From Vibrio maritimus (GTDB lineage Bacteria > Pseudomonadota > Gammaproteobacteria > Enterobacterales > Vibrionaceae): a stretch of 64,000 bases of DNA. Positions within the stretch are counted from its first letter, which is position 1. Every line of letters begins with the position of its first letter. The notes below the pieces were generated by a model, which was not told where the DNA came from, ran no database searches, and saw nothing but the letters and a program-made list of their open reading frames with translations. This document shows, in pieces, positions 1 through 9,604 of the stretch. The DNA lies in assembly GCA_000755425.1 (NCBI GenBank), contig BBMT01000003.1:62001-126000 (forward strand). The letters are read 5' to 3'. The position numbers and the translations under genes were made by a program.

Positions 1-355
1 TGCCTGTAATATCGGCGTTGAGTCGCTCAATGCGAGTTTTGCTTGGTTTACCAGACGTTGCGATAACCCAATTTTCAAATTCATCGAGTGAAGGCTTCTT
101 AGTGTATAGAAACTGATAAGCTTGATTCAGCCCAACACCAAGAGCATCTAGGATTAATCGGTCAAGGTGTACATCTTGAGGAAAAAGCTGGGTTTGTTGG
201 TGTCGCTGTGCGAACGTTGATGACCAAAATCGCTTTAGGTGATAAGCCCCAATTGATGAAAGCTCGTGTGATGATGCAAGGGTGATGGGTGGTTCCATAA
301 GTTTTAACTGCTCACTCAGAAGCTGGTTGATGTCTATTGTAGGCGGTATTTTCAT
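1..355 (-). CDS. Unknown protein, N-terminal 118 codons (runs off window)
   Basis: An open frame with no stop runs from an ATG at 355-353 to the window edge on the minus strand. I do not recognise the family. The visible part is mostly helical-looking, without signal peptide or membrane segment, and contains the stretches IGAYHLKRFW and LDEFENWVI. Its upstream region is shared with the divergent small secreted protein at 594. The opening helices could precede a catalytic domain that lies outside the window, but nothing here shows one. Confidence 0.55.
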   Translation of the reverse strand, partial: MKIPPTIDINQLLSEQLKLMEPPITLASSHELSSIGAYHLKRFWSSTFAQRHQQTQLFPQDVHLDRLILDALGVGLNQAYQFLYTKKPSLDEFENWVIATSGKPSKTRIERLNADITG

Positions 356-415
356 GCCTATCTCGTAGGTCAGCGATAATCTAAGGTTCGGTCACAAAAT
401 ATCTGAACAGTAGGT

Positions 416-448
416 GGCGAATTTCACATTTGCTGTGTCAAATTCGCC
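416..448. repeat. Inverted repeat in divergent intergenic region
   Basis: GGCGAATTT (416-424) and AAATTCGCC (440-448) form a perfect 9-bp inverted repeat, with a nested CACA/TGTG pair inside. There is no T-tract on either strand, so it does not look like an intrinsic terminator. It lies between the divergent gene starts at 355 and 594 and could be an operator or an RNA hairpin in a 5' leader. Confidence 0.4.
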
Positions 449-593
449 AAGTAAGAGACGGAGTCACAATTCTCAATTCTTTAAGTTGTTGATTTTTAAG
501 TGTCTAAAAGTTGGCACTACATGTGCAACAGGGGGAATGGGCAAGTAAGGTAGTCTGCACATTGACCAATAACCAATCCCAAAGGGGCATATT

Positions 594-860
594 ATGAAAA
601 GCTTACTCGTATCTATTCTTTGTGTTATCGCTACTATGTCTTCGGCTTTTGTCGCCGCTAACACACTTAATAAGCAAGAATGGAGCGAGGATTTGCATCA
701 TGATATGACGGCAATGAAGCATGAGGCAGTCGCCGATATTTCACAACTGAATCTGGCAGAGATAGAAGCACGAGACGAGCGAATGGTAAAGCGCATCAAA
801 ACTGAACAATCTCAGTTGGTCAGCAGTAATTGCCAAGGTGAAGATGCACCAAAGTCGTAA
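594..860 (+). CDS. Small secreted protein of unknown function
   Basis: This 88-residue protein starts at an ATG preceded by AAGGGG about 6 bases upstream. Residues 1-22 form a signal peptide (KSLL, a hydrophobic core, then AFVAA), so export to the periplasm or beyond is likely. The mature part is short, charged and helix-prone (Glu/Asp/Lys/Arg-rich) with one Cys near the C-terminus. I recognise no family. It is a single-gene unit between a divergent and a convergent neighbour. Confidence 0.6.
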   Translation: MKSLLVSILCVIATMSSAFVAANTLNKQEWSEDLHHDMTAMKHEAVADISQLNLAEIEARDERMVKRIKTEQSQLVSSNCQGEDAPKS

Positions 861-914
861 ACGTGCCGCACTCGACGTTCCCTAAGGATAAGGATGTGTA
901 ACGAGCTACAGATC

Positions 915-2081
915 CTAAGTTATGATCGTCTTCTCGATATTGTAGCTATCGCAGTGATTGAATGAGGCAAAGGAAGTTAGCTCTTTTTCTAGGGCATGTT
1001 TGAACTCTTCATGTCGCTGCAAATGTGGCTCGATATAGAGTTTGGACACTTGAAGGTGAGCACGATTTCGATGAGCTTTGCAATCCACTCGAGCGACTAA
1101 TCGACCGTCCCATAGAATCGGCAGTACAAAATAGCCGTATTGTCTTTTGGCTGCTGGAACGTAACACTCGAGTAGATAATCGAAGTTAAAAATATTACGC
1201 AACCTGTCGCGCTGGATGATGAAACTATCGAAGGGTGAAAGCAGCTTCGCTTGACGACGGTTTATTCGTTTGTCTAGCAATTTAAGGGATTCGGGAAGCA
1301 CAAAATAGGCTTCACCGTTGACGGTCACTTGCTCGATTTTGCCCATTTCTTCTAGCTCTAGCAGCGCTTTTTTTACTATAGGTTTTGTTCCTTTTCGTAA
1401 GTAACTCATCTCCAATATCGTGGCGATGCCATGGGTTTTAAGTGTGTTTAGCACTAAAAACTGAGCATGTTCATCAGCGGTTGGCATCCGGGTATCGACG
1501 CTATTTGTGAGGACTCTCTCGGTCAAGTCATACACTTTGTGAAACTTTCGACGTTCGGTAATCATCAAATCACCTTGCATGTACAGCGTTTCCAGAGCTT
1601 GCTTTGTGGGCTTACTTTCCCATCCTTGCTTCTTTACGGTGTTAGCGTTAACCGCATTTTGAGCAAAGTCTTTAGCCATCAAAGGGCCATCAATGGTGAT
1701 TTTACTCAGCACTTCTGCCATCAGTTTGGGGTTATTCTTGAACCAATGGTCTTGCTGACCTGACTTGAGCGCGTGTTTTTGAGGTAAAGAGAAGCGATAG
1801 TTTTGCATATCGAGGTATGAAGCCGCGTGCGACCAATACTCGTAAGCCACTTTATCTCGCACCATGCGTTCAAGGTGATCGGGTGAGTAGCGGTGGTTTC
1901 GACTCCAAAGTGTATGGTGATGAGCTCGCTGAACCACAGAAATGGTATCAATCTGCACATACCCTAAGCCTCTCATTGCTTGCACTGACTGCTGATAAGC
2001 CGTTCCAGAAATTGGCTGAGAAGGAAGACCTTGTGACAGCAACGCTAATTTTTGAGCTTGATTGAGAGACAAAGACTGCAT
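915..2081 (-). CDS. YcaQ/AlkZ-like DNA glycosylase (winged-helix family)
   Basis: This protein of about 388 residues has the hallmarks of the HTH_42 / AlkZ-YcaQ family, whose characterised members excise alkylated bases or unhook interstrand crosslinks. Near residues 43-45 (from the ATG at 2081) it carries Q-I-D followed by TISVVQRAHHHTLWSR; the QxD/QxQ motif is catalytic in this family. A later segment, LSPFDSFIIQRDRLRNIF, is also typical. An in-frame GTG at 2087 exists, but the ATG at 2081 is better spaced from AATGAGG. It follows the MFS gene after only about 11 bases, so the two probably share a transcript. The substrate is unknown. Confidence 0.82.
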   Translation of the reverse strand: MQSLSLNQAQKLALLSQGLPSQPISGTAYQQSVQAMRGLGYVQIDTISVVQRAHHHTLWSRNHRYSPDHLERMVRDKVAYEYWSHAASYLDMQNYRFSLPQKHALKSGQQDHWFKNNPKLMAEVLSKITIDGPLMAKDFAQNAVNANTVKKQGWESKPTKQALETLYMQGDLMITERRKFHKVYDLTERVLTNSVDTRMPTADEHAQFLVLNTLKTHGIATILEMSYLRKGTKPIVKKALLELEEMGKIEQVTVNGEAYFVLPESLKLLDKRINRRQAKLLSPFDSFIIQRDRLRNIFNFDYLLECYVPAAKRQYGYFVLPILWDGRLVARVDCKAHRNRAHLQVSKLYIEPHLQRHEEFKHALEKELTSFASFNHCDSYNIEKTIIT

Positions 2082-2092
2082 AAACACCTCAT

Positions 2093-3433
2093 TTATGATT
2101 GCTCGAACACAGGACGCTTTTTGTTGCTGAAGTAAAAGAACGTGCTGAGCCCGATAAACAACGCGGCGAAGTAATAGAAAAACGACGACAGAGACGCTAA
2201 AAAGTCTAGATGTTGTGCTATTTCTTGTTCGCTATAACGCTGAGAAACCATCTTGTAGTAGTACGCATAGAGGACACCAATCATGCCGTATCCGAGGTTG
2301 AACATTAAGCCTTTGAAACTGAGTACGGTGGCTCTGTTGTGTGACTCGGTCTTTCTGTTGAGGTGATAGCTAATAAAGATATTCACTGTCATGGTAATGA
2401 ACACCAATAACAGAGCGGGAATGACACCATAAATCGGCCAGCCACGACTGATCCAGAAATAGGTTGCCATGGCAGCAAGCCCCATTAATACAATGAAGGA
2501 CTTAGGTTCCATCCGCTCGGCCAGTCTGCGGCTTTGTCCTGCCAACAAGATTTGGAATACACTCACACCAGCGCCAATAAAACCGATATAGATGATCGGG
2601 ATCTCAATGGCGCGGTAGTACTGACTGTTCATTGTCAAAAACATGCGTGAGGTGTGCTCGAACAAACTGTAATAAAGCAAGATGAACATTACGTAAGGCG
2701 TCGCGATTACCCACTTAGCCGTATCCATAGTGAGCCTTAAGCTCGCTTTCGTCGAAGCTACTTTTCCATCGGCATGTGGTGCGACTTTACGTTCTTCCTG
2801 CATGCTGGTGGCGGCATAGATGGCAACGAGCGCCACGAGTAAGGTCGCGTAGACTGGTATACGCATGATGTCTTGGGTGCTTTCTGGTTTAGCTAGACCA
2901 AACCATTCGGCGATATTACCCATCACGTTGACATCGTACATGGCCGCGCCAACTAAGGTAACAACGATGCCAACACTGGATGCGATGCGCAGTTGTATTT
3001 GCAGAACCTGCGGCCATATTTCTTCCTTGCCCTGTTCTTTTAGTGTGTCGTAGGCAAGCGCTTCATCGGCGCCGCTGGCTAGCGACATCGCCAATCCACT
3101 CAACACCCGATTGACCAAAAAGACCGCGAAGACTAAGTTTGCGTTCCCAGTGGGAACAAAGGCAATCATGGCGATCTCTACAAACATGACGATTGATGAC
3201 AGCACCACGAGTTTTTTGCGACCTAACGTATCTGCGAATGCACCGGAAGGTACTTCAGAAATAACAATGGTCGCTGCCCAAACCACATTCAGCATGGCAA
3301 ATTGCGAGAGGGTTAGGCCGTAGTCCAGATAGAGAAGAGTAAAAACGGGGTAGTAGAAGCGTGCAAAATAGCTGCTACGAAACATTAAAAAGTAGCGAAC
3401 GTTTTTAATCTGAAGTATTTCTTTGACTGTCAT
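2093..3433 (-). CDS. MFS transporter, possible drug exporter
   Basis: This 446-residue integral membrane protein has about 12 hydrophobic segments. After transmembrane segment 2 it carries a clear MFS loop motif (PSGAFADTLGRKKLVVLSS), which is the GxLaDrxGrkxxl signature. The C-terminus is short and basic. The gene starts at an ATG (3433) and lies directly upstream of the glycosylase gene. Family membership suggests proton-driven efflux, but nothing in the sequence fixes the substrate. Confidence 0.85.
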   Translation of the reverse strand: MTVKEILQIKNVRYFLMFRSSYFARFYYPVFTLLYLDYGLTLSQFAMLNVVWAATIVISEVPSGAFADTLGRKKLVVLSSIVMFVEIAMIAFVPTGNANLVFAVFLVNRVLSGLAMSLASGADEALAYDTLKEQGKEEIWPQVLQIQLRIASSVGIVVTLVGAAMYDVNVMGNIAEWFGLAKPESTQDIMRIPVYATLLVALVAIYAATSMQEERKVAPHADGKVASTKASLRLTMDTAKWVIATPYVMFILLYYSLFEHTSRMFLTMNSQYYRAIEIPIIYIGFIGAGVSVFQILLAGQSRRLAERMEPKSFIVLMGLAAMATYFWISRGWPIYGVIPALLLVFITMTVNIFISYHLNRKTESHNRATVLSFKGLMFNLGYGMIGVLYAYYYKMVSQRYSEQEIAQHLDFLASLSSFFYYFAALFIGLSTFFYFSNKKRPVFEQS

Positions 3434-3571
3434 TAAGTCTTCCGCTGTGAAGTTGGTATCTGAATACGATATGGGTATAGGTATAGCCTGTTTTGGGTGA
3501 GGATTAAAGTTTCTGCCTTTAAAATCAGTTAATTGCCCAATTTAATCTATAAAACGTGTCAGATAATCCGC

Positions 3572-3599
3572 TAGACTTCGTTGCTTTAGTTGATAAAAT
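3572..3599 (+). promoter_or_regulatory. Candidate sigma-70 promoter for the ABC-F leader
   Basis: TAGACT (3572-3577) and TAAAAT (3594-3599) are separated by 16 bases and match the -35 and -10 consensus at 4/6 and 5/6 positions. Transcription would begin near 3606, leaving about 35 bases before the leader ORF at 3640. This was assigned by eye only. Confidence 0.35.
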
Positions 3600-3639
3600 A
3601 GACAACCTAAATTCAACGGAAAAGATAAGGAGGTAACCC

Positions 3640-3720
3640 ATGAACCAGTGTGCATTATATTTTGCATACGTTTTTGCTTTTCAAGCTCGCTCAAGTTTTA
3701 CCAGTATCGTGCTGCGATAA
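3640..3720 (+). CDS. 26-residue leader peptide upstream of ABC-F gene
   Basis: A 27-codon ORF (ATG to TAA) has a near-perfect ribosome-binding site: AAGGAGGT, five bases, then ATG. The peptide is aromatic and hydrophobic in the middle (LYFAYVFAF) and ends SSFTSIVLR. It sits alone about 120 bases before a ribosome-protection-type ABC-F gene. Its codons 17-20 contain one arm of two mutually exclusive hairpins (see the attenuator entry). Regulatory leader peptides of antibiotic-inducible erm and ABC-F genes have this size and placement. The stalling motif, if any, is not identified. Confidence 0.7.
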   Translation: MNQCALYFAYVFAFQARSSFTSIVLR

Positions 3721-3843
3721 CTGAGCTTGAGCGAAGACGCAATTTATACAGACTAACGAGAATCTCTTCTCTCTAGCTTACAAAGTTATTGTCAGCCCAC
3801 TTTGACAATAGGCGTTTTGCGCCTTGAAAAACTTGAGTAAGCC
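3687..3843 (+). promoter_or_regulatory. Translational attenuator (competing hairpins) for the ABC-F gene
   Basis: TCGCTCAAG (3687-3695, inside the leader ORF) pairs perfectly with CTTGAGCGA (3726-3734, just after the leader stop). The overlapping segment CTCAAGTTTT (3690-3699) also pairs perfectly over 10 bases with AAAACTTGAG (3828-3837), which holds the weak ribosome-binding site six bases before the ABC-F ATG. A further 8-bp hairpin, TATTGTCA/TGACAATA (3787-3794/3803-3810), and AGGCG/CGCCT (3810-3814/3820-3824) lie between. A ribosome stalled on the leader would cover the 5' arm and free the ABC-F start. Confidence 0.65.
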
Positions 3844-5590
3844 ATGAATACATTACTATCTGCACAATCCATTCATTTTCATACATCTTCAACACCGCTG
3901 TTTGAAGCCATCTCTTTTACCTTAAAGCAAGGTGATCGTATCGGCCTTGTCGGCCACAACGGTTGCGGAAAAAGTACCTTACTTCAACTGCTTTGTGGGA
4001 ACAAAGAACCGCGTTCAGGGGAAATTACGCTAGCGAATCATTGCCTCATGGAACAGGTCGAGCAGCATCTCCCAAATGAACTCGAGCATGTCACCATGCT
4101 TGATGCTGTCGTTGCCAAGTTACCGGAGGATGAGCGCCAGCAAGAGCAGTGGCGCGCGGAGCTTATTTTGTCCGATATGGGGTTTACGGCGGCGCAATGG
4201 ATGTTAACGGCGGGCACATTGAGCGGTGGCCAACATACTCGTTTGCTGCTAGCAAGAGCACTCATTAATAATCCAGACTTGTTGCTTCTTGATGAGCCGA
4301 GTAACCACTTGGATTTGCCAACACTGCTTTGGCTTGAGCGGTTCTTAATTAACTGGAAGGGCAGTTTTGTTCTTGTCTCTCACGACAAGCGCCTGCTGGA
4401 TCAGGTGACAAACTGCACCTGGATTTTAAGAGACAAATCTCTACATTATTTTCAACTACCGTGTTCCGCTGCGCTAGTGGAACTCGCAGCCGCCGATGAA
4501 ACGGCAAAGCTGCGAAACCTGGCAGAGCAAAAGGAAATCGATCGGATCGAGAAAAGTGCTAAGCGACTGTCAGTTTGGGGGCGGGTTTACGACAATGAAG
4601 ATCTCGCTAGAAAAGCCAAACATATGGAAAAGCGAGCTGAAAAGCTCAAAGATGCGCAAACGGAACTCACAGAAGGAACGCCTTGGACGTTAACGCTTGA
4701 TGGAGAAGCGATGAAGGCGAATCGCTTACTTGGTCTCTCAAATTTGGCGGTGAGACCGGCGAATGACGCACAGACTTTGTTTTCCGTGGGCGAGCAAAGT
4801 GTCAAAAGTGGCGATCGTATTGCCATTATTGGCAGTAACGGTAGCGGTAAATCGTCGATGCTCAAGATGCTTTGGGAAACATACTCGCAAGCGATGAGTC
4901 TTTCTGACAATGTTCAGTTTCACGCGCGCTGCCGATTAGGCTTTTATGATCAGAGCCTTAAACAGCTTAGTGACAACGAGACCTTAATCGACGCACTCGA
5001 TGTGTTTACCGATGAGAATGAAGAGCGGCGAAAAATGGCTCTGATTAGTGCGGGCTTTGAATACAGCCGTCATTCTCAGCGTGTTAACGAGCTCAGTGGA
5101 GGGGAGCGCTCCGACTCTTGATGCTGGGGTTATCGTTGGCCAATTACCACCTCCTAATGCTTGATGAGCCGACTAACCACTTGGACTTAGATGGCAAAGA
5201 GGAGTTGGCTTCAACGCTTGAAACATTCGATGGCGCAGTACTTTTGGTGACCCATGATAGGGAACTGATTGAAAAAGCTGTAATCGCTATTGGTTGATCA
5301 AAGATGGGACGCTGACACAGTGGCATGACTTGCAGAGGTTGTATGACGAGATTGACAGCGGTGAAACAGAGAGTGTTAGTGACAACCCAACTCAGTTGAG
5401 TTCAGAAGATTCTACTACTCTTTGTGCAGCATCAGAAATCATCGATGAAGATGGGTTACTGGATAAACTATTTGAACTCGAAAGCTTGTTAGAGGCCGAT
5501 GTACAACGTAAGCCAAAACATCAGAAACCAGCGTTACAGCAGCAATGGCGAGATGAAATTGAGCAAATTACGTTGCGACTGCATTTGTAG
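3844..5590 (+). CDS. ABC-F family ATPase, possible ribosome-protection type (two frame breaks)
   Basis: ABC-F proteins are soluble twin-ATPase proteins that act on the ribosome; some confer resistance to macrolide-, lincosamide- or pleuromutilin-type drugs. Both ATPase domains are visible: Walker A GHNGCGKST, signature LSGGQ and DEPSNHLD in the first half; GSNGSGKSS, LSGGE and DEPTNHLD in the second, joined by a charged linker. There are no membrane segments. The frame breaks near 5111 (one C missing in CTCCCGA, within the second signature) and near 5280 (one T missing). Adding one base at each restores about 582 residues. The upstream leader and attenuator suggest drug-inducible expression, which is inference. 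It is not obviously EttA, Uup, YheS or YbiT. Confidence 0.8.
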
Positions 5591-5633
5591 CATAGTCTGC
5601 TCTTAATTAGATCAATAAGTTAGAGTCCTAACC

Positions 5634-5668
5634 AAAGTGCATCAGGTGAAAGCCTTGATGCACTTTTT
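5634..5668 (+). terminator. Intrinsic terminator after ABC-F gene
   Basis: AAGTGCATCA and TGATGCACTT form a perfect stem with an 11-base loop, followed by a run of T residues. Confidence 0.85.
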
Positions 5669-5788
5669 GTATGTCGAGGAGCCTGAAATAAGCGGATGAA
5701 ACTATCTATGTGCAATCCCCATTTATGTTTGGCTCGTTTGTGGTTTAATAGCGTCTCTTAGTCGCGCTTTTAAAAGCAGTAGGTAGAT

Positions 5789-6681
5789 ATGAAAGCAGTA
5801 ACTATTTTAGATGGTGGTATGGGGCGAGAGCTAGAGCGCATCGGTGCGCCGTTTTCCCAGCCTTTGTGGAGTGCTCAAGCGCTGATTGAATCACCGCAAT
5901 TGGTTAAACAGGCGCATCACGCTTTTATCGATGCGGGCTCCGAGATCATTACCGTGAATAGCTACGCGTGCGTGCCATTTCATCTTGGCGATGAAGGATA
6001 CGCGCAGCAAGGTGTCACGCTCGCCAATAAAGCCGCGAAACTTGCTCGTGAGGCATCGTCTGAATCGGCGCATAACGTGCGTGTCGCAGGGTCGCTGCCG
6101 CCAGTATTTGGCTCCTATCGACCAGAGCTGTTTCAATATGAGCAAGCGAAAGCGATCACCACAGAGCTGATGCAAGCGCAAGATGAGTACGTCGATTTGT
6201 GGCTAGCAGAAACGGTGGCCAGCATTGCTGAAGCTAAAATGTATCTAGAGCTGTTTAATACAACTCAGAAAAGCGCCTACCTTTGCTTTACCTTACAGGA
6301 TGAGTTGGAACAGCCAGCACTGCTTCGCTCAGGAGAGACAGTGGAAGAGGCCGTCGAGCTATTAGTAGAGGCTGGTGGGAAAGGGCTATTCTTCAACTGC
6401 TCTATCCAGAAGTGATTGCCCAGGCGATTGAAGTCGTGAATAGCGTTACCAAGCGTGAGCACAAGAGCTTGGAAATTGGTGTGTTTGCCAACAGCTTTAC
6501 GCCGATTAAATCAGGACATCAAGCCAACGAAGCGATTCAAACCGTTCGTCACTTTTCTCCAGAAGAGTATCTTGATTTTGCCAAACATTGGCATGAATTA
6601 GGCGCGACTATTATTGGTGGTTGTTGCGGTATTGAACCGCGGCACATCGCGCTGCTATCGAATTGGAAGCAAGTAGGTTAA
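5789..6681 (+). CDS. mmuM: Homocysteine S-methyltransferase (one frame break)
   Basis: The protein belongs to the zinc-dependent homocysteine S-methyltransferase family, which transfers a methyl group, usually from S-methylmethionine, to homocysteine to give methionine. It opens with ILDGGMGRELERIGAP, has the first zinc-ligand region at FFNCS and ends with the GGCCGIEPRHI motif holding the other two cysteines. Total length is about 297 residues, normal for MmuM. The frame breaks near 6408: ATCCAGAAG should read ATCCCAGAAG (one C missing). It converges on luxN with a gap of about 30 bases. Confidence 0.85.
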
Positions 6682-6713
6682 GTGAGGTTAGAGCGATAAC
6701 GGCACCTGCCAAA

Positions 6714-9604
6714 TTACGCTTCTAGCTGCTTTACCTTATTCGACGTGGTGCTGTTGCCATTGCACCACTTTTGCAGCATGTCTACGAGTTTAGCTTTATC
6801 CGCGGGTTTATGTATATAGTCATCCATAAGCATCGCAATAGACTGGCGAGCATCTGAACCGCATTCGCCAGATAGTGACACAATGGGTGTCGACGCAGTG
6901 AACTTTCGAATCTCTTTACACGCTTCAAAGCCATTCATATTGGGCATGCGTATATCCATGAAAATGAGGTCGAACTTTGTCTGTTTTGCCTTTTCGATAG
7001 CTTCAATGCCGGACGCCGCTTGCTCAACTTTTACACCCTCTGTCACCAGGTAGCTTTGCACCAGAAGGCGATTGACGTGGGTGTCATCGACAACCAACAC
7101 TTTCTTACCTATGAGGGAGTCTTTTCTCTTCAATGCGCCTGCTTGTTCGGCTTTAACAAGCGTACTCCAAAAGCTGTACTTACTGAATGTAAGCAACGTT
7201 GCTTGAAATGCATCAACATAGCTCAACTCTTCTTCCGTACGTGTGGTGCAGAAAAGTGTTGGGATAGCGCTTTGCTGATTGGCGTCATGGATAGCATTTG
7301 CTATTTCACTCGCCGAGGAAGGCTCTAGGTCGGCAACCAGCACAAAATCGACATCAGTATCCGTTAAGTAGTCCATCGCTTGTTGCTGGACAGTGGCATA
7401 GTGGACTGAAAGCGCAAACTCATTATCTAGGCATCGTCTTAGCCAAGCCTGTGAAGCGTGTGGGGCGATCACTAGCGCTTTCTTGTTTGTTAGAATGGGT
7501 TTCAATTGACTGTGCAGTCTGGCTTCGTATGCGGATTCATCGATGACAGGAAAAGTGAGCGCAAACGTTGTGTATTTGCCGAGTTGCGACCGACATTGGA
7601 TGTCACCACCAAATGCTGCCATCACTCGTTTACAATACGAAAGTCCCAGTCCGGTGCCAGTCCCTTTGCCCTGCGTAAACAGGTCATCGAAAATTTGATC
7701 TAAGTGAGTCTCCGCAATACCTGGGCCAAAGTCGGTAAACGTCAACGTATTGGTGTTTTCTTGTCGCTGAAAACCGATGTCTATTTTACTGTTTGGGTAT
7801 TGGTCAAAGTAGTAAGTCGCGTTTTTAAGTAGGTTGTAAATCACAAAGCTGAATAGGGTATCGTCCCCCCAGAATGCGAAGTCTTCAATATTGACATTGA
7901 CTCGTTGACGATCCTCAGGCTTGTTAAAGCTGAAGTCATTAATAGCTGCCAACGTTAACTCTCCAGCAGAGTTGGATGAGAAACGATCGGTTTTTAGCGA
8001 TTCGCCTCTTAGTTCCGACAACATCGCATCGATAAATCGGGTACCAGATTGAACAGCACGTTTACTTTCGTGCAACGCTTGGTGCAACTGTTTGATTTCT
8101 TCTGAATTGTGGCTGCCTAAATCTGTGGGATCATTACCCAGGACTTTGGTGTCAATTTGCTCGAACTGATATTTGAGTTTACTAAAAGGATTACGTATTT
8201 CGTGGGCGATAGAGCCTGCCAGAATTTGGCTTTTTCGTACTTTATCTTCTGCAATGATCCAGCGGCTGGCCTCTTTAAACAATAAGCGCAGCCCAACCAC
8301 TTGATCGGCTGTGATTAGTGGATGCTGCTCTGATTGGTTGGCAAGATATAAGTGGGATATTCGCTTTCTATTATCAAAAATGGGCACGATAAGTGACACT
8401 TTGTTGGCGACCATATAGTCGATGATATCGACCATGCTCTCTTTCGCGTCAATATGATGATTGAGGATATAAATCAGCTCATCCTTTACTAGAATACGCT
8501 CGCCATTTTGCAGAAACTCCAACACCTGAGCGTCCTTCTCGGCGATGGTTTGGCGTACATAACCGTTTGAGACCCCCAGTGTATGATTGAGCCGATCTAT
8601 TGCTTCCGTACATGAAAATCGAAACTCTGATTCAAGACTGCAGATTTGATCAATACTGTTACCAGCGCTTCCATACAACAGCCTATTAAAGAACCAATAG
8701 ACTTTTTTGAGAGATTTTTGATAGAAAAGGCCAGTAAAAACAACCCACCCAAGCAAAGTGATGTTTGATAGCTGCTAGTGGAAGCGAGAAACACGGCGGG
8801 TATGATAAACAGTGCGATGTTGGCCAGTGAACTGATGCCAACCAAGGTAATATACCGCCCGCTGTAAAAGCGGTTAAATAGCAGAGCATAGCCGATTATC
8901 ATTAGCTCAAGCACAGATAGCGTGGGCGCAACCCATACTAGAGAAAAGTCATTTAAGAAGTATGGAATGACGATCATCACAACCAAGGTGGACGCCATAA
9001 AGACAATCACACCAGCCATCATATAGCCAGACTTGAGCTGTGTAAGCCTGAGATCACTTTTCCATGCGCGAACAAAGTTTAGAAATGTAAGTGCAATGAT
9101 AAACGGAGCGGTGAGGAAAAATATTTTGTTGTATTCACCAAAGAGAATTAAAAATTTACCAGATGAATACACTTCAACATCGATGACCGTCATATCAGGA
9201 ACTAAGTTGACGACCAGAGAATGAACTGATAATCCTATTAATATAATAGATTGTAATCTAGAGATATTTTTATTTTTAGCTTTGGAGATAAGCTTACAAG
9301 AAAACCAATATGCAGACAAAATAGCAAGAGCACAAAAAATATTTGCCCCTATAGCCATTGCTAGGGCGATATCAGGATCATAATAAGTGATTAAATCTGA
9401 TTGGAAATAAGCATTGGTATAAATCCAACATGCGATGAAAAATGCATAAAGACAGTAAGGAAGGTAGACCGATTGATCTACCTTAAACTGGTTCTTCACC
9501 ATCTTGTATGACATGTAAATCGCCCAGACCAATACACCAGTACCGATCAAAAACATGATAAGTCCTGGTGTATCAGAGCAAGCTAATTTTAGAATTTCAG
9601 GCAT
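6714..9604 (-). CDS. luxN: LuxN-type autoinducer hybrid sensor kinase with extra pseudo-receiver (one frame break)
   Basis: The N-terminal half has about nine membrane segments and matches LuxN of V. harveyi in many stretches (WIYTNAYFQSDL, SAYWFSCKL, NDFSLVWVAPTLSV, GYALLFNRFYS). Next come the kinase His box (SIAHEIRNP; His codon 8204-8202), the ATP-binding domain (NLLKNATYYFD, DFGPGI, GTGLGL) and a C-terminal receiver with VVDD and phospho-Asp in FMDIRMP (6956-6954). In signalling, LuxN senses the LuxM-made acyl-homoserine lactone and passes phosphate to LuxU. The frame breaks between about 8777 and 8740 (one base missing). Full length is about 963 residues against 849 for V. harveyi LuxN; the excess lies at 7121-7487 and looks like a degenerate receiver. 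It overlaps luxM by 16 bases. Confidence 0.85.

Noticed and set aside
3844..5590. Programmed frameshifting in the ABC-F gene and other broken genes
   Set aside because: Breaks occur in many unrelated genes, several times per gene, without slippery-site/stimulator structure; sequence error is the simpler explanation.
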